DNA of 23,556 bases from Methanomassiliicoccus sp. UBA345 (GCA_002504525.1 DATD01000020.1:38595-62150); one strand, 5' to 3'; positions 1 to 8,435 are shown, numbered from the stretch's first letter. Notes: generated by a model from the sequence alone, not told the origin. Translations and numbers: made by a program.

Positions 1-356
1 ACGGTGCCCAGGCTGCGGGCGTTGCGGCAGATGACCCTCATGCCCATCAGCCCTCCGGCCGATGTCAGGGACCCGTCATCCTCCTGCATCACTTCACCGA
101 CGGCCGAGACCGGCCTTCGCAGGATGACGGTATCGGATACCGATTCGATCGATTCGGTGGAGAGCAGCACTTTCTCGACCGCGAACATGTGGCGCCTCAT
201 CCCAAGCGTTTCCTCGAGTCCTCGGCGCAGACCGACCCGCAGGGCGTCGATCCGCCACCGCTCCACGTCGATGCCCACGCCGTCAACCGTCCCCACCACC
301 CTGGCGTCCGAGCTGACGACCTCCAGCCCTATTATTTCCTCCAGCCCCAGCATCAT
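1..356 (-). CDS. PRC-barrel domain protein, C-terminus cut by window edge
   Basis: The reverse strand is open from an ATG at 356 to the window edge, giving about 118 residues with no stop. It begins MMLGLEEIIGLEVVSSDARV and continues with VVGTVDGVGIDVERWRIDAL, the alternating beta-strand pattern of a PRC barrel (a 'G-x-V-x-x-x-D-x-x-x-W-x-I-x-x-L' core). A second copy of the opening motif (GGLMGMRVICRNARSLGT) starts near residue 102, so the full protein probably carries two PRC barrels in tandem. The ATG overlaps the stop of the broken isomerase gene upstream (ATGA), which implies translational coupling. PRC-barrel proteins in archaea are usually small cytosolic proteins of poorly known role, and no specific function can be assigned here. 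It is a relative, not a copy, of the PRC gene at 14278-14592. Confidence 0.7.
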   Translation of the reverse strand, partial: MMLGLEEIIGLEVVSSDARVVGTVDGVGIDVERWRIDALRVGLRRGLEETLGMRRHMFAVEKVLLSTESIESVSDTVILRRPVSAVGEVMQEDDGSLTSAGGLMGMRVICRNARSLGT

Positions 357-1220
357 TGATTGAACGCAGCTGCGCCCTTATGAGGTTTTGGAGCGAGCAG
401 GTCGCGGCGGATGAAGTCGAGCGTTCTCTCGAGATCCCCGGGATGAAACACCTCTGGATTGATGATGATATTGCCATCTCCAGACAGCAGCCCCCGCACC
501 GCGTCCCAATCCACCATGCCGCTGGCGGAGGGGGTGCGGTGGCGCTCGTGGACATGCATGCCGATCAGCCGGCGGAGTGGCACCATGCCGACCTCCCGCG
601 CCGCCCGACGGCGGCCGGCCTTCCAGAGGTTCGGCACGTCCAGCATGATTCCCAGCCCGCTGCCCTGTCGATCCATCAGATCCGCCGCCTTGATGACGTC
701 GCCCACCGACGCCACCGCCTGACCGGGCTTGTTCTCCACCGCTATGGTGACCTCGGCATGCAGCTCGCAGCGAAGCGAATCCCGGACGCGCGCCATAGCT
801 TCGACCATGCATTCGATGGCAACTTTCTTCCCGGCATGGAGCTCCACCACCTCTGGCGGCGCACCTGGCCGCCTAGCCACCGCAGATAGGAAGTGAGCAT
901 AGTCTTCGGTCCAGGAGCCATCATCCCGATTCAGCTCCGGCATGATCATGGCGCCATCGCCGCGGGATGCCCGGATCGGTATGCATGACGTAACGGGCAT
1001 CGCCCCGACCATGACAGTAGAGGAGGTCGACAGAGCGCTCCGAGGGCATGGCACCGATCGGCTGGCCTGTCATCGTCGCCTCCCGTCGGCTCTTGATGAG
1101 GTCAGCAGGCATCTATACGAGGTCAAGGCCGTACTGCCCAGCCATGGATGATCGCTCCGCCAGATCGCCGCGCTGCGGGAGGGAGGCGAGGTTGGGCAGC
1201 ACCAGGCGGACGCACCTCAT
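353..1220 (-). pseudogene. Broken sugar isomerase/epimerase-like TIM-barrel gene (in-frame TAG plus frameshift)
   Basis: Three open segments join into one protein. The gene opens at ATG 1220 (MRCVRLVLPNLASLPQRGDL), overlapping the aldehyde dehydrogenase stop as ATGA. An in-frame TAG at 1115-1113 interrupts it after 34 codons, and the same frame continues with MPADLIKSRREATMTGQP and RYVMHTDPGIPR. Near 957-965 the frame shifts by one base to DGAMIMPELNRDDGSW and runs to the stop at 353. The C-terminal part has VELHAGKK, a VTIAVENK-like strand, IMLDVPNLW and MHVHERHRTPS, the strand-end acidic and histidine residues expected of xylose-isomerase-like / AP-endonuclease-2-like TIM barrels. About 288 codons in total suits that family. 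It may be a true pseudogene, contain sequencing errors, or decode TAG as pyrrolysine. The frameshift argues against the last being sufficient. Substrate unknown. Confidence 0.6.
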
Positions 1221-2794
1221 TGCCGTATTATGGTCCGGGACTGCTCCCGCATGAACTGCGGCAGATAGTGACGGGACCCGGTCCCCATGCCAGTGGAGCC
1301 TGAGGACTTCCATCCGGCGAAGGATTGTGAACCCACCATCGCCCCGGTGGAGGCGCCCCGGCGTCGGTTCGCATAGACCACCCCGGACTCGATGGTCTCA
1401 AGGAAGTATCTCACCTCAGTCTCGTTGCTCGAGAATATCCCGGCGGTGAGGCCGTACTCGGACGCGTTGGCTCTGACCACGGCGTCCTGCAGTGTCCGGT
1501 AGCTTTGCACGCACAGGATGGGGACGAACAGCTCACGGCGCATCAGATAGTGCTCTTCCGGCAACGACTCCACGATGGCAGGGTGGGCGAAGAGGCCTCT
1601 CGGTCCCGAGGTGCGGGCCGGCTCGCCGCCCAGGGACAGCTTCCCGTCGCGGTGGGCCATCTCGGTCCATCGGAGATAGTTATCCATCGCCTGTTCGGTT
1701 ATCAGCGGCCCGATGTCAGTACCGCGGTCGAAGGGGTCGCCGACCGTCATGCGCGACGCCCTCTCGATGAGCATCGCCATGAACGTTCCGTACACCGACT
1801 CATGAACGTACAGGCGGGAGCAGGCCGAGCACTTCTGTCCGGAGAACAGGAACGCCGACGCCGCTACGCCGTCGGTCGCGGCCTCCAGGTCGGCCTCCCC
1901 GCTCACGATGACGGGGTTCTTGGAGCCCATCTCGGCGATGATGCGGCGGCCGCTCTCGGCGGACGAGCGCATGAGCCGCCTTCCCACCTCAAGGGAGCCA
2001 GTGAAGGCGATCCCGTCGACGGCATCGCTGTTGACCAACGCATCTCCTGCTTCACCGCCGCTGCCGGCCACCACGTTCAGGACGCCGGACGGCAGTCCCG
2101 CCCGGTCCATGATCTCATAGAACAAGTGAACTGGCAGAGGGGCATCGGACGACGGCTTCATCACTACCGTGTTTCCGGTGATCAACGCGCCGGCGGCCAT
2201 CCCGGCGCTGATCGCCAGGGGAAAGTTGAATGGGCATATGACCGCCCATGTGCCGTAGGGGCGCAGTCGCAGAGACACCTCTTCCTCCGGATACGCCGCG
2301 CCGGGCGTTCGCTCGAAGCCGTCGGTCCTCCTCATCTCCTCGCTGTAGTAATCAATGAAGTCGATCGCCTCGTCGACGTCGGCCACCGCCTCGTGCCTGG
2401 TCTTACCGTTATCGAGCGTGATCGCAGCGGCCAGGGCGAACTTGTCGCGCCGCATCAGCTCCGCCGCCCTCTCGAATATCCTGACGCGGTCGCCCCAGTC
2501 CATGCGGGACCACTCCAGGAACGTGTTCCTCGACGAGCGTATGGCGCGTGATACCTCCTCGGCGGACGACCGCTGGAACCGGCCCACCACGAGGTCCCGG
2601 TCAGAGGGGCTGACATCTTCAAAGGTCCTCTGCGCCAGGCTGGGCGCGCCGTCGATGTGGTTCGGATAGATCATCGGACCGCCCCGGACCATGGCAAGGA
2701 GGTCGTCCGCCGCCTTCTCGTAAGATGAATGATAGTCGGCCTCAAGGCCGGAAGCCTTCATCCCCTCCCAGGTCAGTTCGCTCCTGAAGGTCAT
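1217..2794 (-). CDS. Aldehyde dehydrogenase, L-glutamate gamma-semialdehyde (P5C) dehydrogenase-like
   Basis: This 525-residue NAD(P)-dependent aldehyde dehydrogenase has the catalytic pair in place: Glu288 in AEMGSKNP and nucleophile Cys322 in GQKCSACSR. The Rossmann-side ICPFNFPLAISAGMAAGAL (about 186-204), GNTVVMKPSSDAP and the hydride-site FTGSLEVGRRL are also present. PFNFP and GQKCSACSR are features of the P5C dehydrogenase branch (PruA/RocA-like), and the length is normal for it. That branch oxidises glutamate-gamma-semialdehyde to glutamate in proline and arginine breakdown. No proline dehydrogenase or arginine gene is nearby, so the exact substrate is an inference. It heads an operon whose next two reading frames overlap it in ATGA fashion. 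A TATA-like element lies about 31-42 bases ahead of ATG 2794, and a GAGGT lies about 12 bases ahead. Confidence 0.85.
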   Translation of the reverse strand: MTFRSELTWEGMKASGLEADYHSSYEKAADDLLAMVRGGPMIYPNHIDGAPSLAQRTFEDVSPSDRDLVVGRFQRSSAEEVSRAIRSSRNTFLEWSRMDWGDRVRIFERAAELMRRDKFALAAAITLDNGKTRHEAVADVDEAIDFIDYYSEEMRRTDGFERTPGAAYPEEEVSLRLRPYGTWAVICPFNFPLAISAGMAAGALITGNTVVMKPSSDAPLPVHLFYEIMDRAGLPSGVLNVVAGSGGEAGDALVNSDAVDGIAFTGSLEVGRRLMRSSAESGRRIIAEMGSKNPVIVSGEADLEAATDGVAASAFLFSGQKCSACSRLYVHESVYGTFMAMLIERASRMTVGDPFDRGTDIGPLITEQAMDNYLRWTEMAHRDGKLSLGGEPARTSGPRGLFAHPAIVESLPEEHYLMRRELFVPILCVQSYRTLQDAVVRANASEYGLTAGIFSSNETEVRYFLETIESGVVYANRRRGASTGAMVGSQSFAGWKSSGSTGMGTGSRHYLPQFMREQSRTIIRQ

Positions 2795-2824
2795 TGATGG
2801 ACCATGACCTCAAGGCATTGATAT

Positions 2825-2836
2825 GGTTTTTTATCG
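2825..2836 (-). promoter_or_regulatory. TATA-like promoter of the aldehyde dehydrogenase operon
   Basis: On the minus strand CGATAAAAAACC sits 31-42 bases upstream of ATG 2794, at the spacing expected for an archaeal TATA box with a short leader. The 59-base gap to the flippase stop (2854) makes independent transcription plausible. Confidence 0.45.
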
Positions 2837-2853
2837 GCCCCGTTCCGCCCTTC

Positions 2854-4161
2854 TTACCTGGCCAGGGGACGCTGCTCCCGCTCTATCGCCAGCAGGTACA
2901 GCGAACTGAGGACTATGATGAACCCTCCGGTGAGGGCCATGGCCTCGGCCAGCAGCTGCGGCGTGAACAGCATCCCGGTGGATGCGATGACACCGACCGC
3001 GGCGAACAACACCGCCACAGCCAGGAGGAGGATGACGACGTATGCGTGGCCGTCGGTGGCCAGGCCGTACAACATGAACACGTTGGCCAGACCGAATAGG
3101 GTCATGGCAATGGCCAGCACCTGCAGGACCGGGGCGATGAACGGCAGGTACGGGTTTTTGGGCACCAGAATGTTCAATATCTGATCAGGGAAGATGATGA
3201 ACGCCAGGGCTGCGAGCCCGGCCAGCAACACGGTGGTGCGTATCGACGCCTTCAGCATGTTCCAGGTGCTCCGGCGCTGAGCGTACAGCTTGGCGATCTT
3301 GGGGAACATGACCGCCGCGACGGCGCTGGGCAGGAACAATATGATGCTGGCCAGTTTCGTCGCCGCGGTATAGATGTTGGCCGCGTCCTTCTCCATGAGC
3401 AGCGCGGCCAGGATGACATCCACGTTCGTCAGGACCGTGAACCCCAGCGCCGCTACGGTGGTGGGAATGGTAAAGCGCCATATCTCGCCGGCCTCCGCTC
3501 TCTCGCCCTTGAGCCTGAGATGCCTCCTCATGGCGACCAAGGAGAAGACCACGCCAAACGCGATGCCCACGACAGCCCCGCCGACCGCCCCCGCCACGCC
3601 GAGGCCCAGGACCACCAGGGCGACTCCCAACGCCAGCTTGATCACGTAGTTGCCGCCGTAGCTGATCCCATAGGCGGTAAAGCGCTGCAGGCCCTGAAGC
3701 GGGCCAGAGCCGATCGGAAGCGCCAGCGACAGCAAAACGCCCACGCCGGTCAGGGCGATGGCGGCCGTCGAGGTGAGGTTCAGGGAGCCTCGCACCGCCG
3801 GAAGGTTGAGGACTGCCACGATGCCTACCGCGGCCACGGCGCCCAAGCCCAGGGCCAGGAGCAGGGTGCGGCGCATGAGCCAGGCGATGCAGCCTTCGCG
3901 GCCTTGGGCGTTGTACTTGGCCGTGTAGCGGATCAATACGTTATTGATGGCGGTGGACGGGACCGCGAAGATGATCAGGATCGCCAGAAGGGTATTGATC
4001 TCCGAGAGCTCAGTGGCCGCCAGGTTCTGCATCATCACCTGGTAGAGGAAGTTGCACGCCCCCCCGCCGATCGTGGCGATGAGCATTATCAGGACAGGGC
4101 CGCCCATTCCTTCCGTCGACGTCAATCTCCCCAGCCGAGCGAGCATGGAACGCCCATCCAT
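2854..4161 (-). CDS. Polysaccharide/oligosaccharide flippase (MOP superfamily, Wzx-like)
   Basis: A 435-residue integral membrane protein with roughly 12-14 hydrophobic segments from GGPVLIMLIATIGGGACNFL to the C-terminal GGFIIVLSSLYLLAI. The layout (N-terminal helix pairs, a central RRHLRLKGERAEAGEIWRF loop, then VDVILAALLMEKDAANIYTA) is that of polysaccharide biosynthesis flippases, which move lipid-linked sugars across the membrane. The open frame runs 146 codons further upstream, but that part is antisense to ugd, is rich in unlikely residues and lies beyond the promoter. I chose ATG 4161 (MDGRSMLARL), with ATG 4146 as an alternative. The TATA box only about 11-23 bases ahead suggests a leaderless or nearly leaderless message. 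It is divergent from ugd-galU, which fits a role with nucleotide-sugar supply. Confidence 0.75.
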   Translation of the reverse strand: MDGRSMLARLGRLTSTEGMGGPVLIMLIATIGGGACNFLYQVMMQNLAATELSEINTLLAILIIFAVPSTAINNVLIRYTAKYNAQGREGCIAWLMRRTLLLALGLGAVAAVGIVAVLNLPAVRGSLNLTSTAAIALTGVGVLLSLALPIGSGPLQGLQRFTAYGISYGGNYVIKLALGVALVVLGLGVAGAVGGAVVGIAFGVVFSLVAMRRHLRLKGERAEAGEIWRFTIPTTVAALGFTVLTNVDVILAALLMEKDAANIYTAATKLASIILFLPSAVAAVMFPKIAKLYAQRRSTWNMLKASIRTTVLLAGLAALAFIIFPDQILNILVPKNPYLPFIAPVLQVLAIAMTLFGLANVFMLYGLATDGHAYVVILLLAVAVLFAAVGVIASTGMLFTPQLLAEAMALTGGFIIVLSSLYLLAIEREQRPLAR

Positions 4162-4171
4162 TAAGGCTCCT

Positions 4172-4184
4172 GGCTTTATAATTT
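4172..4184 (-). promoter_or_regulatory. TATA box of the minus-strand flippase
   Basis: Minus-strand AAATTATAAAGCC lies just ahead of ATG 4161. Its centre is close to 20 bases from that ATG and about 33 from ATG 4146, so transcription would begin almost at the first start codon. Confidence 0.5.
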
Positions 4185-4203
4185 CTCTCGGCGGCCGCTT
4201 AGG

Positions 4204-4215
4204 AAAATCTTTATG
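4204..4215 (+). promoter_or_regulatory. TATA box of the ugd-galU operon
   Basis: AAAATCTTTATG lies about 37-48 bases ahead of the GTG start at 4252. Together with the opposed flippase box it forms a compact divergent promoter of about 90 bases. Confidence 0.4.
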
Positions 4216-4251
4216 GCCGCCGGACGATGGCCTCGGCGCAGGGATGATCGA

Positions 4252-5514
4252 GTGAGGGTATCCATCGTGGGGACCGGCTACGTCGGCCTGGTGACCGGGC
4301 TGTGCCTTGCCGAGCTTGGCAACGAAGTTGTTTGCATCGATGTCGTCCCAGCCAAGGTGCAGAGCATCATGGAGGGCCGGGCGCCCATCTATGAGCCGGG
4401 GATCGATGAGCTTCTCGAGCGTCACCTGCGCTCCGGCCGCTTCCGCGCCACCATGGACATGAGTGTGGTCGCATCGACCGACATCACGTTCATAGCCGTC
4501 GGGACGCCATCGCGGGAGGACGGCTCCCTCGACCTTGCCTACGTGCGGACGGCGGCCGAGGATGTCGGCAAGCCCCTGGCATCCAAGGACGGCTATCACG
4601 TCGTGGTGGTAAAGTCAACGGTGACGCCGACCACCACCGATAGGCTGGTCGGTCCGGTGCTGGAAACGGCCTCCGGAAAGGAGATCGGCGCGGGGCTGGG
4701 CATAGCGTCCAATCCCGAGTTCCTCAAGGAGGGGATGGCAGTCGATGATTTCATGCACCCCGACCGGGTGGTCATCGGCGCTTCCGACGAGAGAGCTGCC
4801 GCCGTCGTACGGTCGCTGTACTCATCGTTCGACTGTCCCGTGCTTCAAGTGCCGACCGCAACTGCCGAGATGATCAAGGTGGCGTCCAATTCCTTCCTCG
4901 CGACGAAGATCTCGTTCGTCAACGAGGTGGGGAACATATGCAAGGATATGGGCATCGACATGCGGAAGGTGGCCGAGGGGATGGGGCTGGACGCCCGCAT
5001 AGGAAAGCAGTTCCTCCGCGCCGGCTGCGGCTTCGGCGGTTCCTGCTTCCCCAAGGACGTGGCCGGACTGGCGGCCGAGGCGGAGCGGCGCGGGCTCAGG
5101 CCAATGGTCATGCGCGCCGCGCTGGAGGTGAACGCTGAACAGCCGTTGCGTCTGCTGGAGCTGCTGGACCGACGTACCGACGTTCGGGGCCGCACCGTGG
5201 CCGTTCTCGGACTGGCGTTCAAGCCGTACACCGACGATGTCAGGGAGGCGAGTTCCCACACTGTCGTCGCCGGCCTGTTGGGGAGGGGCGCCTCGGTGCG
5301 TGCCTACGACCCGAAGGCGATGGACAACTTCCGCCGGACGCATCCAGAGGCGACGTACTGCGATTCGGCCGTGGAATGCCTCGAAGGCGCGGACGTTGCG
5401 GTCATCGTGACCGAGTGGCCGGAGTTCGCTCCAGCGGAGCTGTACGGCGACATGCTGGTCATCGACGGCCGCGGCGTCACCAGGACAGCCAATTACGAGG
5501 GGATATGCTGGTGA
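4252..5514 (+). CDS. ugd: UDP-glucose 6-dehydrogenase
   Basis: A 420-residue enzyme that oxidises UDP-glucose to UDP-glucuronate with two NAD+. The N-terminal Rossmann motif VSIVGTGYVGL (residues 3-13), the substrate-site SNPEFLKEGMAVDDFMHPDR (153-172), Lys209 in EMIKVASN, catalytic Cys265 in GGSCFPKD and the C-terminal GLAFKPYTDDVREAS are all present, so it should be active. The open frame extends 13 codons further upstream, but GTG 4252 starts exactly at the beta strand and follows the TATA box at normal spacing. The stop is 4 bases from galU, which makes the substrate. UDP-glucuronate is also the substrate of the decarboxylase at 11231-12163. Archaeal homologues include AglM of the N-glycosylation pathway. 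Confidence 0.93.
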   Translation: MRVSIVGTGYVGLVTGLCLAELGNEVVCIDVVPAKVQSIMEGRAPIYEPGIDELLERHLRSGRFRATMDMSVVASTDITFIAVGTPSREDGSLDLAYVRTAAEDVGKPLASKDGYHVVVVKSTVTPTTTDRLVGPVLETASGKEIGAGLGIASNPEFLKEGMAVDDFMHPDRVVIGASDERAAAVVRSLYSSFDCPVLQVPTATAEMIKVASNSFLATKISFVNEVGNICKDMGIDMRKVAEGMGLDARIGKQFLRAGCGFGGSCFPKDVAGLAAEAERRGLRPMVMRAALEVNAEQPLRLLELLDRRTDVRGRTVAVLGLAFKPYTDDVREASSHTVVAGLLGRGASVRAYDPKAMDNFRRTHPEATYCDSAVECLEGADVAVIVTEWPEFAPAELYGDMLVIDGRGVTRTANYEGICW

Positions 5515-5518
5515 GCAC

Positions 5519-6382
5519 ATGAAGGCGGTAATTCCGGCGGCGGGGCTGGGAGTGCGGTTTCTCCCACTGACCAAGGATCAGCCGAAGGAGATGCTTCCAG
5601 TGGTGCACAAGCCCACCATACAATATGTGGTCGAAGAGGCGGTGGCCGCGGGCATCGACGACATCCTGATCATCACCGGACGCGGCAAGCGGTCCATCGA
5701 GGACCATTTCGACCGGTCCATCGAGCTTGAGTGCGCCCTCGACCAGAACGGCCGCCGGAAGGAGCTGGCGGAGGTCATGCGCATCGCCAATATGGCCACC
5801 ATACACTATGTGAGGCAGAAGGTGCAGCGCGGGCTGGGAGACGCCGTACTGCTGGCGCGCCAGCATATCGGCGATGAGCCGTTCGCGGTCATGCTCGGCG
5901 ACACCATCAACCTGTCCGCCGTCCCGGTGGTAAGGCAGCTCATGGACGTCCGGAAGGAAATGGGAGGATCGGTCATTGCCGTGGAGCCCGTTCCGAGGGA
6001 CAAGGTCCGCGACTACGGCATGATAAAGGGCGCCAGGATCTCGGACCGGCTGTACGAGATCGAGGACCTGGTGGAGAAGCCGTCCCCTGAGGACGCGCCG
6101 TCGGACCTCGGCATCACCGGAACTTATGTTCTGTCGCCGCGCATCTTCGACTGCCTTGAGCGCACGCCGCCCGGCCGGGGCGGCGAGGTGCAGCTGACCG
6201 ACGCGCTCCGCCTGTTGAGCAAGGAGGAGAGGGTGTACGGGCTGCAGTTCGAAGGAAGGCGGTACGATATCGGCGACAAGCTCGGGTGGCTGAAGACCAC
6301 CATGGAGCTTGGCCTCGACGACCCGGAGCTCGGACCGCCGTTGAGGGAGCACCTGCGGGCGCTCATCTCGCAGAAGACGTAG
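5519..6382 (+). CDS. galU: UTP-glucose-1-phosphate uridylyltransferase
   Basis: A 287-residue nucleotidyltransferase making UDP-glucose from UTP and glucose-1-phosphate. It has the N-terminal VIPAAGLGVRFLPLTKDQPK with the nucleotide-binding Gly-rich loop, the KEMLPVVHKP segment, the metal aspartate Asp128 in VMLGDT, DYGMI (165-169), DLVEKPSP and GGEVQLTDAL. Length and motif order match bacterial/archaeal GalU. It lies 4 bases after ugd in the same operon, so the pair supplies UDP-glucuronate. Its stop is TAG, one of only two in intact genes here. Its last 20 bases overlap the end of the convergent membrane-protein gene. Confidence 0.93.
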   Translation: MKAVIPAAGLGVRFLPLTKDQPKEMLPVVHKPTIQYVVEEAVAAGIDDILIITGRGKRSIEDHFDRSIELECALDQNGRRKELAEVMRIANMATIHYVRQKVQRGLGDAVLLARQHIGDEPFAVMLGDTINLSAVPVVRQLMDVRKEMGGSVIAVEPVPRDKVRDYGMIKGARISDRLYEIEDLVEKPSPEDAPSDLGITGTYVLSPRIFDCLERTPPGRGGEVQLTDALRLLSKEERVYGLQFEGRRYDIGDKLGWLKTTMELGLDDPELGPPLREHLRALISQKT

Positions 6383-6974
6383 AGACCTCGCAGATGCCGT
6401 AGTCCTCCTCCAGACGTTCCAGGTATGGAGGTATGACGACGGCGACCAGCGCCCCTCCCAGGATGTCCACGGACAGGTCGACAGCCGTATCGTTGAGAGA
6501 GTACTGCGTCATCTGGCCGAGAAAGACGTCGGCAGAGAACTCTGCCACCTCCCAGACCATGCCTAGGACTATGACCAGACCGAGCGACACCAGGGGGACG
6601 TACTTGACCGGCAGTGCCCTTGGCGTGGCATTCCTTCCGCGGACCGTGATGACGAGGTTCGCGGCGACCGCTATGACCGACGTCGCCATCATGTGCGTGA
6701 GGATGTCCCACCACCACACCAGGTCGTACGCCCCGACGAGTATGCCCAGGGTGTGCAGGACCGTCACGACCGCCGTCTGCGCGGCCAATACCCAGGGGAG
6801 CGGCATGCACAGCCTCAACCGGGCCTGGCGGGGCAGCGCCACCATGGCCATGCTCAGGATCGAGGTGAGAGCGGGGTAGAGCTCCCAGACAAGGAACGAA
6901 GCGATCATTATGATGAGCAGCGCCGCCAGGCCGAGCCGGGTGCTGATCAGCTCTTTCTCCTCATCGGTCATCAT
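6363..6974 (-). CDS. YjdF-like (DUF2238-type) integral membrane protein
   Basis: A 203-residue membrane protein starting MMTDEEKELISTRLG. The signature WWWDILTHMMATSVIA in the middle, and the later MVWEVAEFSADVF followed by NDTAVDLSVDILGG, are the WWD-x-x-TH and WE-x-x-EF / DT-x-x-DL motifs of the DUF2238/YjdF family as I recall it. About five or six transmembrane helices are visible. Function unknown. The open frame extends 137 codons upstream, but that stretch overlaps another gene out of frame. ATG 6974 overlaps the preceding stop as ATGA, which sets the start. It is the last gene of a three-gene operon led by a universal stress protein, and its 3' end overlaps the end of galU by 20 bases. 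Confidence 0.7.
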   Translation of the reverse strand: MMTDEEKELISTRLGLAALLIIMIASFLVWELYPALTSILSMAMVALPRQARLRLCMPLPWVLAAQTAVVTVLHTLGILVGAYDLVWWWDILTHMMATSVIAVAANLVITVRGRNATPRALPVKYVPLVSLGLVIVLGMVWEVAEFSADVFLGQMTQYSLNDTAVDLSVDILGGALVAVVIPPYLERLEEDYGICEVSTSSAR

Positions 6975-7486
6975 GCTCTCGCCCCCATGCGAAGGCCTGC
7001 GTAGAACACCAGGTACATTATGAAGGCGCCTATCAGCCCGGCCGTGATGTGCAGCATGAACGCTTCGTTCGTCGGTATGAACGAAGTGCCGGCGATCCGG
7101 TCGAGGTAGTAGAACGCAAGAGCGCTCACTCCGATGAAGGCGGTGGACAGCAGTGCGGAGAGCGCGGGAAGCAGATCGTGCGCCCCGATGTTGCGAAAGC
7201 TCAGCGTCAGGTAGGCAAGAAGGAACGTTACCGCGGGCAGCAGGACGAACTGCACGTCCGTGGCCGCGGAGACATCGATGATGGCGACTAGGTGAGGCGC
7301 CAGCAGCATCAGGCCAGCGGCCGCGGCGGGCACGGGAGCGGATGCCAGGCATCGAGGTGTCGTGACGGCGAGCGCCAGCGCCCACAGCCCCGCCGCGGGC
7401 CAGTAGATGTTGCCGCCCTCGTACTGAATGAACGAAGCGAGCGACGAGATGAGGAACAGCAGCGGAATGACGACGTTCAGGATCAC
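6971..7486 (-). CDS. Small multi-pass membrane protein of unknown function
   Basis: A hydrophobic protein of about 171 residues with five or six predicted helices. They run from VILNVVIPLLFLISSLASF through LLAPHLVAIIDV and FVLLPAVTFLLAYLTLSF to MLHITAGLIGAFIMYLVFYA. I recognise no family. The start is taken as GTG 7486 because it overlaps the stress-protein stop as GTGA, the same arrangement used by the next gene. An in-frame GTG at 7495 is the alternative. The open frame runs much further upstream, but that section is an arginine-rich shadow of the stress-protein gene. Its tight coupling to the YjdF-like protein suggests that the two membrane proteins work together. Confidence 0.6.
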   Translation of the reverse strand: MILNVVIPLLFLISSLASFIQYEGGNIYWPAAGLWALALAVTTPRCLASAPVPAAAAGLMLLAPHLVAIIDVSAATDVQFVLLPAVTFLLAYLTLSFRNIGAHDLLPALSALLSTAFIGVSALAFYYLDRIAGTSFIPTNEAFMLHITAGLIGAFIMYLVFYAGLRMGARA

Positions 7487-8292
7487 CTTTCGCACGGGAC
7501 CACCAGCAGAGGGAAAGGCGACCTCCTTATTACGTCTTCGGAATTGCCGCCCAGGACGACATCCCGGAGCACGGACCGGCGATGCGTTCCGAGGACGATG
7601 ATGGATGCGCCGACCTCCTGCGCCGCCTCCAGGATGTTGTACGATACCGTTCCGAAATGTACGTGGGTGGTGACATCGCACCCCTTTCCCGCCAGCCGCT
7701 CCTTTATTCGGTCGAGCAGGTCGGCTGCCTCCTCGAAGCGGGCCTGGTCGTCGATCGAGTGGTCCGACGACGGCACCACGTGGAACAGCAGCGCCTCGCT
7801 CAGCCCGTGGCGGATCAGGGACGGAACGACCTCGTCGGCCACAATCGGGCACGATGTCAGGTCCAGGGGGACCAGGGCACGTTCGAGCAGGGAGCTTCCG
7901 GCATCGGCCGACGCCTTGTGCAACAGCACCGGCCTGGCAGCTGAGCGCAGCACCCCGAGGCAGGTGGAACCGACGAACAGCTCCTTCACCCGGCCCTTGC
8001 CGCTCGAGGTCATGGCGATCAGGTCGGCCTCCTCGCGTTCGGCCACCTTCAGTATCTCGTCGACGGGATCTCCGGATGCGATAACCTCTCGTGGGGACAT
8101 GCTCGCATCCTCCAGTCCTCGGCCGATCCGGTCCAGCGTCGATCGTTGCTCCGCCGACACATCCTGGCCGGGAACGGTGACGAACAATAGGATCGCTTCC
8201 TCGGCTCCCAGGCGGCGCAGCTCCGGCAGATGGTCGAACATGTGCAGGGACCGTTCTGAGAGGTCGAGCGGGAACAGAATTCGATTGAACAT
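7483..8292 (-). CDS. Tandem universal stress protein (two UspA domains)
   Basis: A 269-residue cytosolic protein with two UspA folds. Domain 1 starts MFNRILFPLDLSERS and ends near VLRSAARPVLLH. Domain 2 starts LERALVPLDLTSCP and contains IIVLGTHRRSVLRDVVLGGN-SEDVIRRSPFPLLVVP. The domain-2 loop G-T-H-R-R-S-x(5)-L-G-G-N-S resembles the ATP-binding G-x2-G-x9-G-S/T motif but lacks some glycines, so nucleotide binding is uncertain. Domain 1 has MTSSGKGRVKELFVGSTCLG, closer to the motif. It is the first gene of an operon with two membrane proteins, both joined by 4-base overlaps. This suggests it senses or regulates something at the membrane. No clear promoter was seen ahead of ATG 8292. Confidence 0.85.
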   Translation of the reverse strand: MFNRILFPLDLSERSLHMFDHLPELRRLGAEEAILLFVTVPGQDVSAEQRSTLDRIGRGLEDASMSPREVIASGDPVDEILKVAEREEADLIAMTSSGKGRVKELFVGSTCLGVLRSAARPVLLHKASADAGSSLLERALVPLDLTSCPIVADEVVPSLIRHGLSEALLFHVVPSSDHSIDDQARFEEAADLLDRIKERLAGKGCDVTTHVHFGTVSYNILEAAQEVGASIIVLGTHRRSVLRDVVLGGNSEDVIRRSPFPLLVVPCER

Positions 8293-8424
8293 CGTATGAT
8301 ATCAAGATGACCTTCGTTTCTACAATAGACTATCGGAACATGGGCGTCTGGACATGGGCCAGGAAAGAGGCGGAGGAGCATACCGCTGCTGCAGGGCGGC
8401 GCTCAGCCTTTTTCACATCCGCCG

Positions 8425-8435
8425 GACTTATAAGC
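8425..8435 (+). promoter_or_regulatory. TATA box ahead of the EamA transporter
   Basis: GACTTATAAGC gives a predicted start of transcription near 8455. That leaves a leader of about 50-90 bases depending on the start codon used. Confidence 0.5.

Noticed and set aside
1113..1115. TAG as a functional pyrrolysine codon
   Set aside because: A frameshift in the same gene needs a second explanation, intact genes in the window do use TAG as stop, and no pyl genes are visible. Kept only as a question in the findings.
1505..2551. 348-codon open frame on the plus strand
   Set aside because: It lies wholly antisense to the aldehyde dehydrogenase, which has a full set of catalytic motifs. The opposing frame is arginine/histidine-rich and has no recognisable domain.
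4162..4599. 146-codon N-terminal extension of the minus-strand flippase
   Set aside because: It is antisense to the start of ugd, contains the flippase promoter and shows no membrane-protein character.
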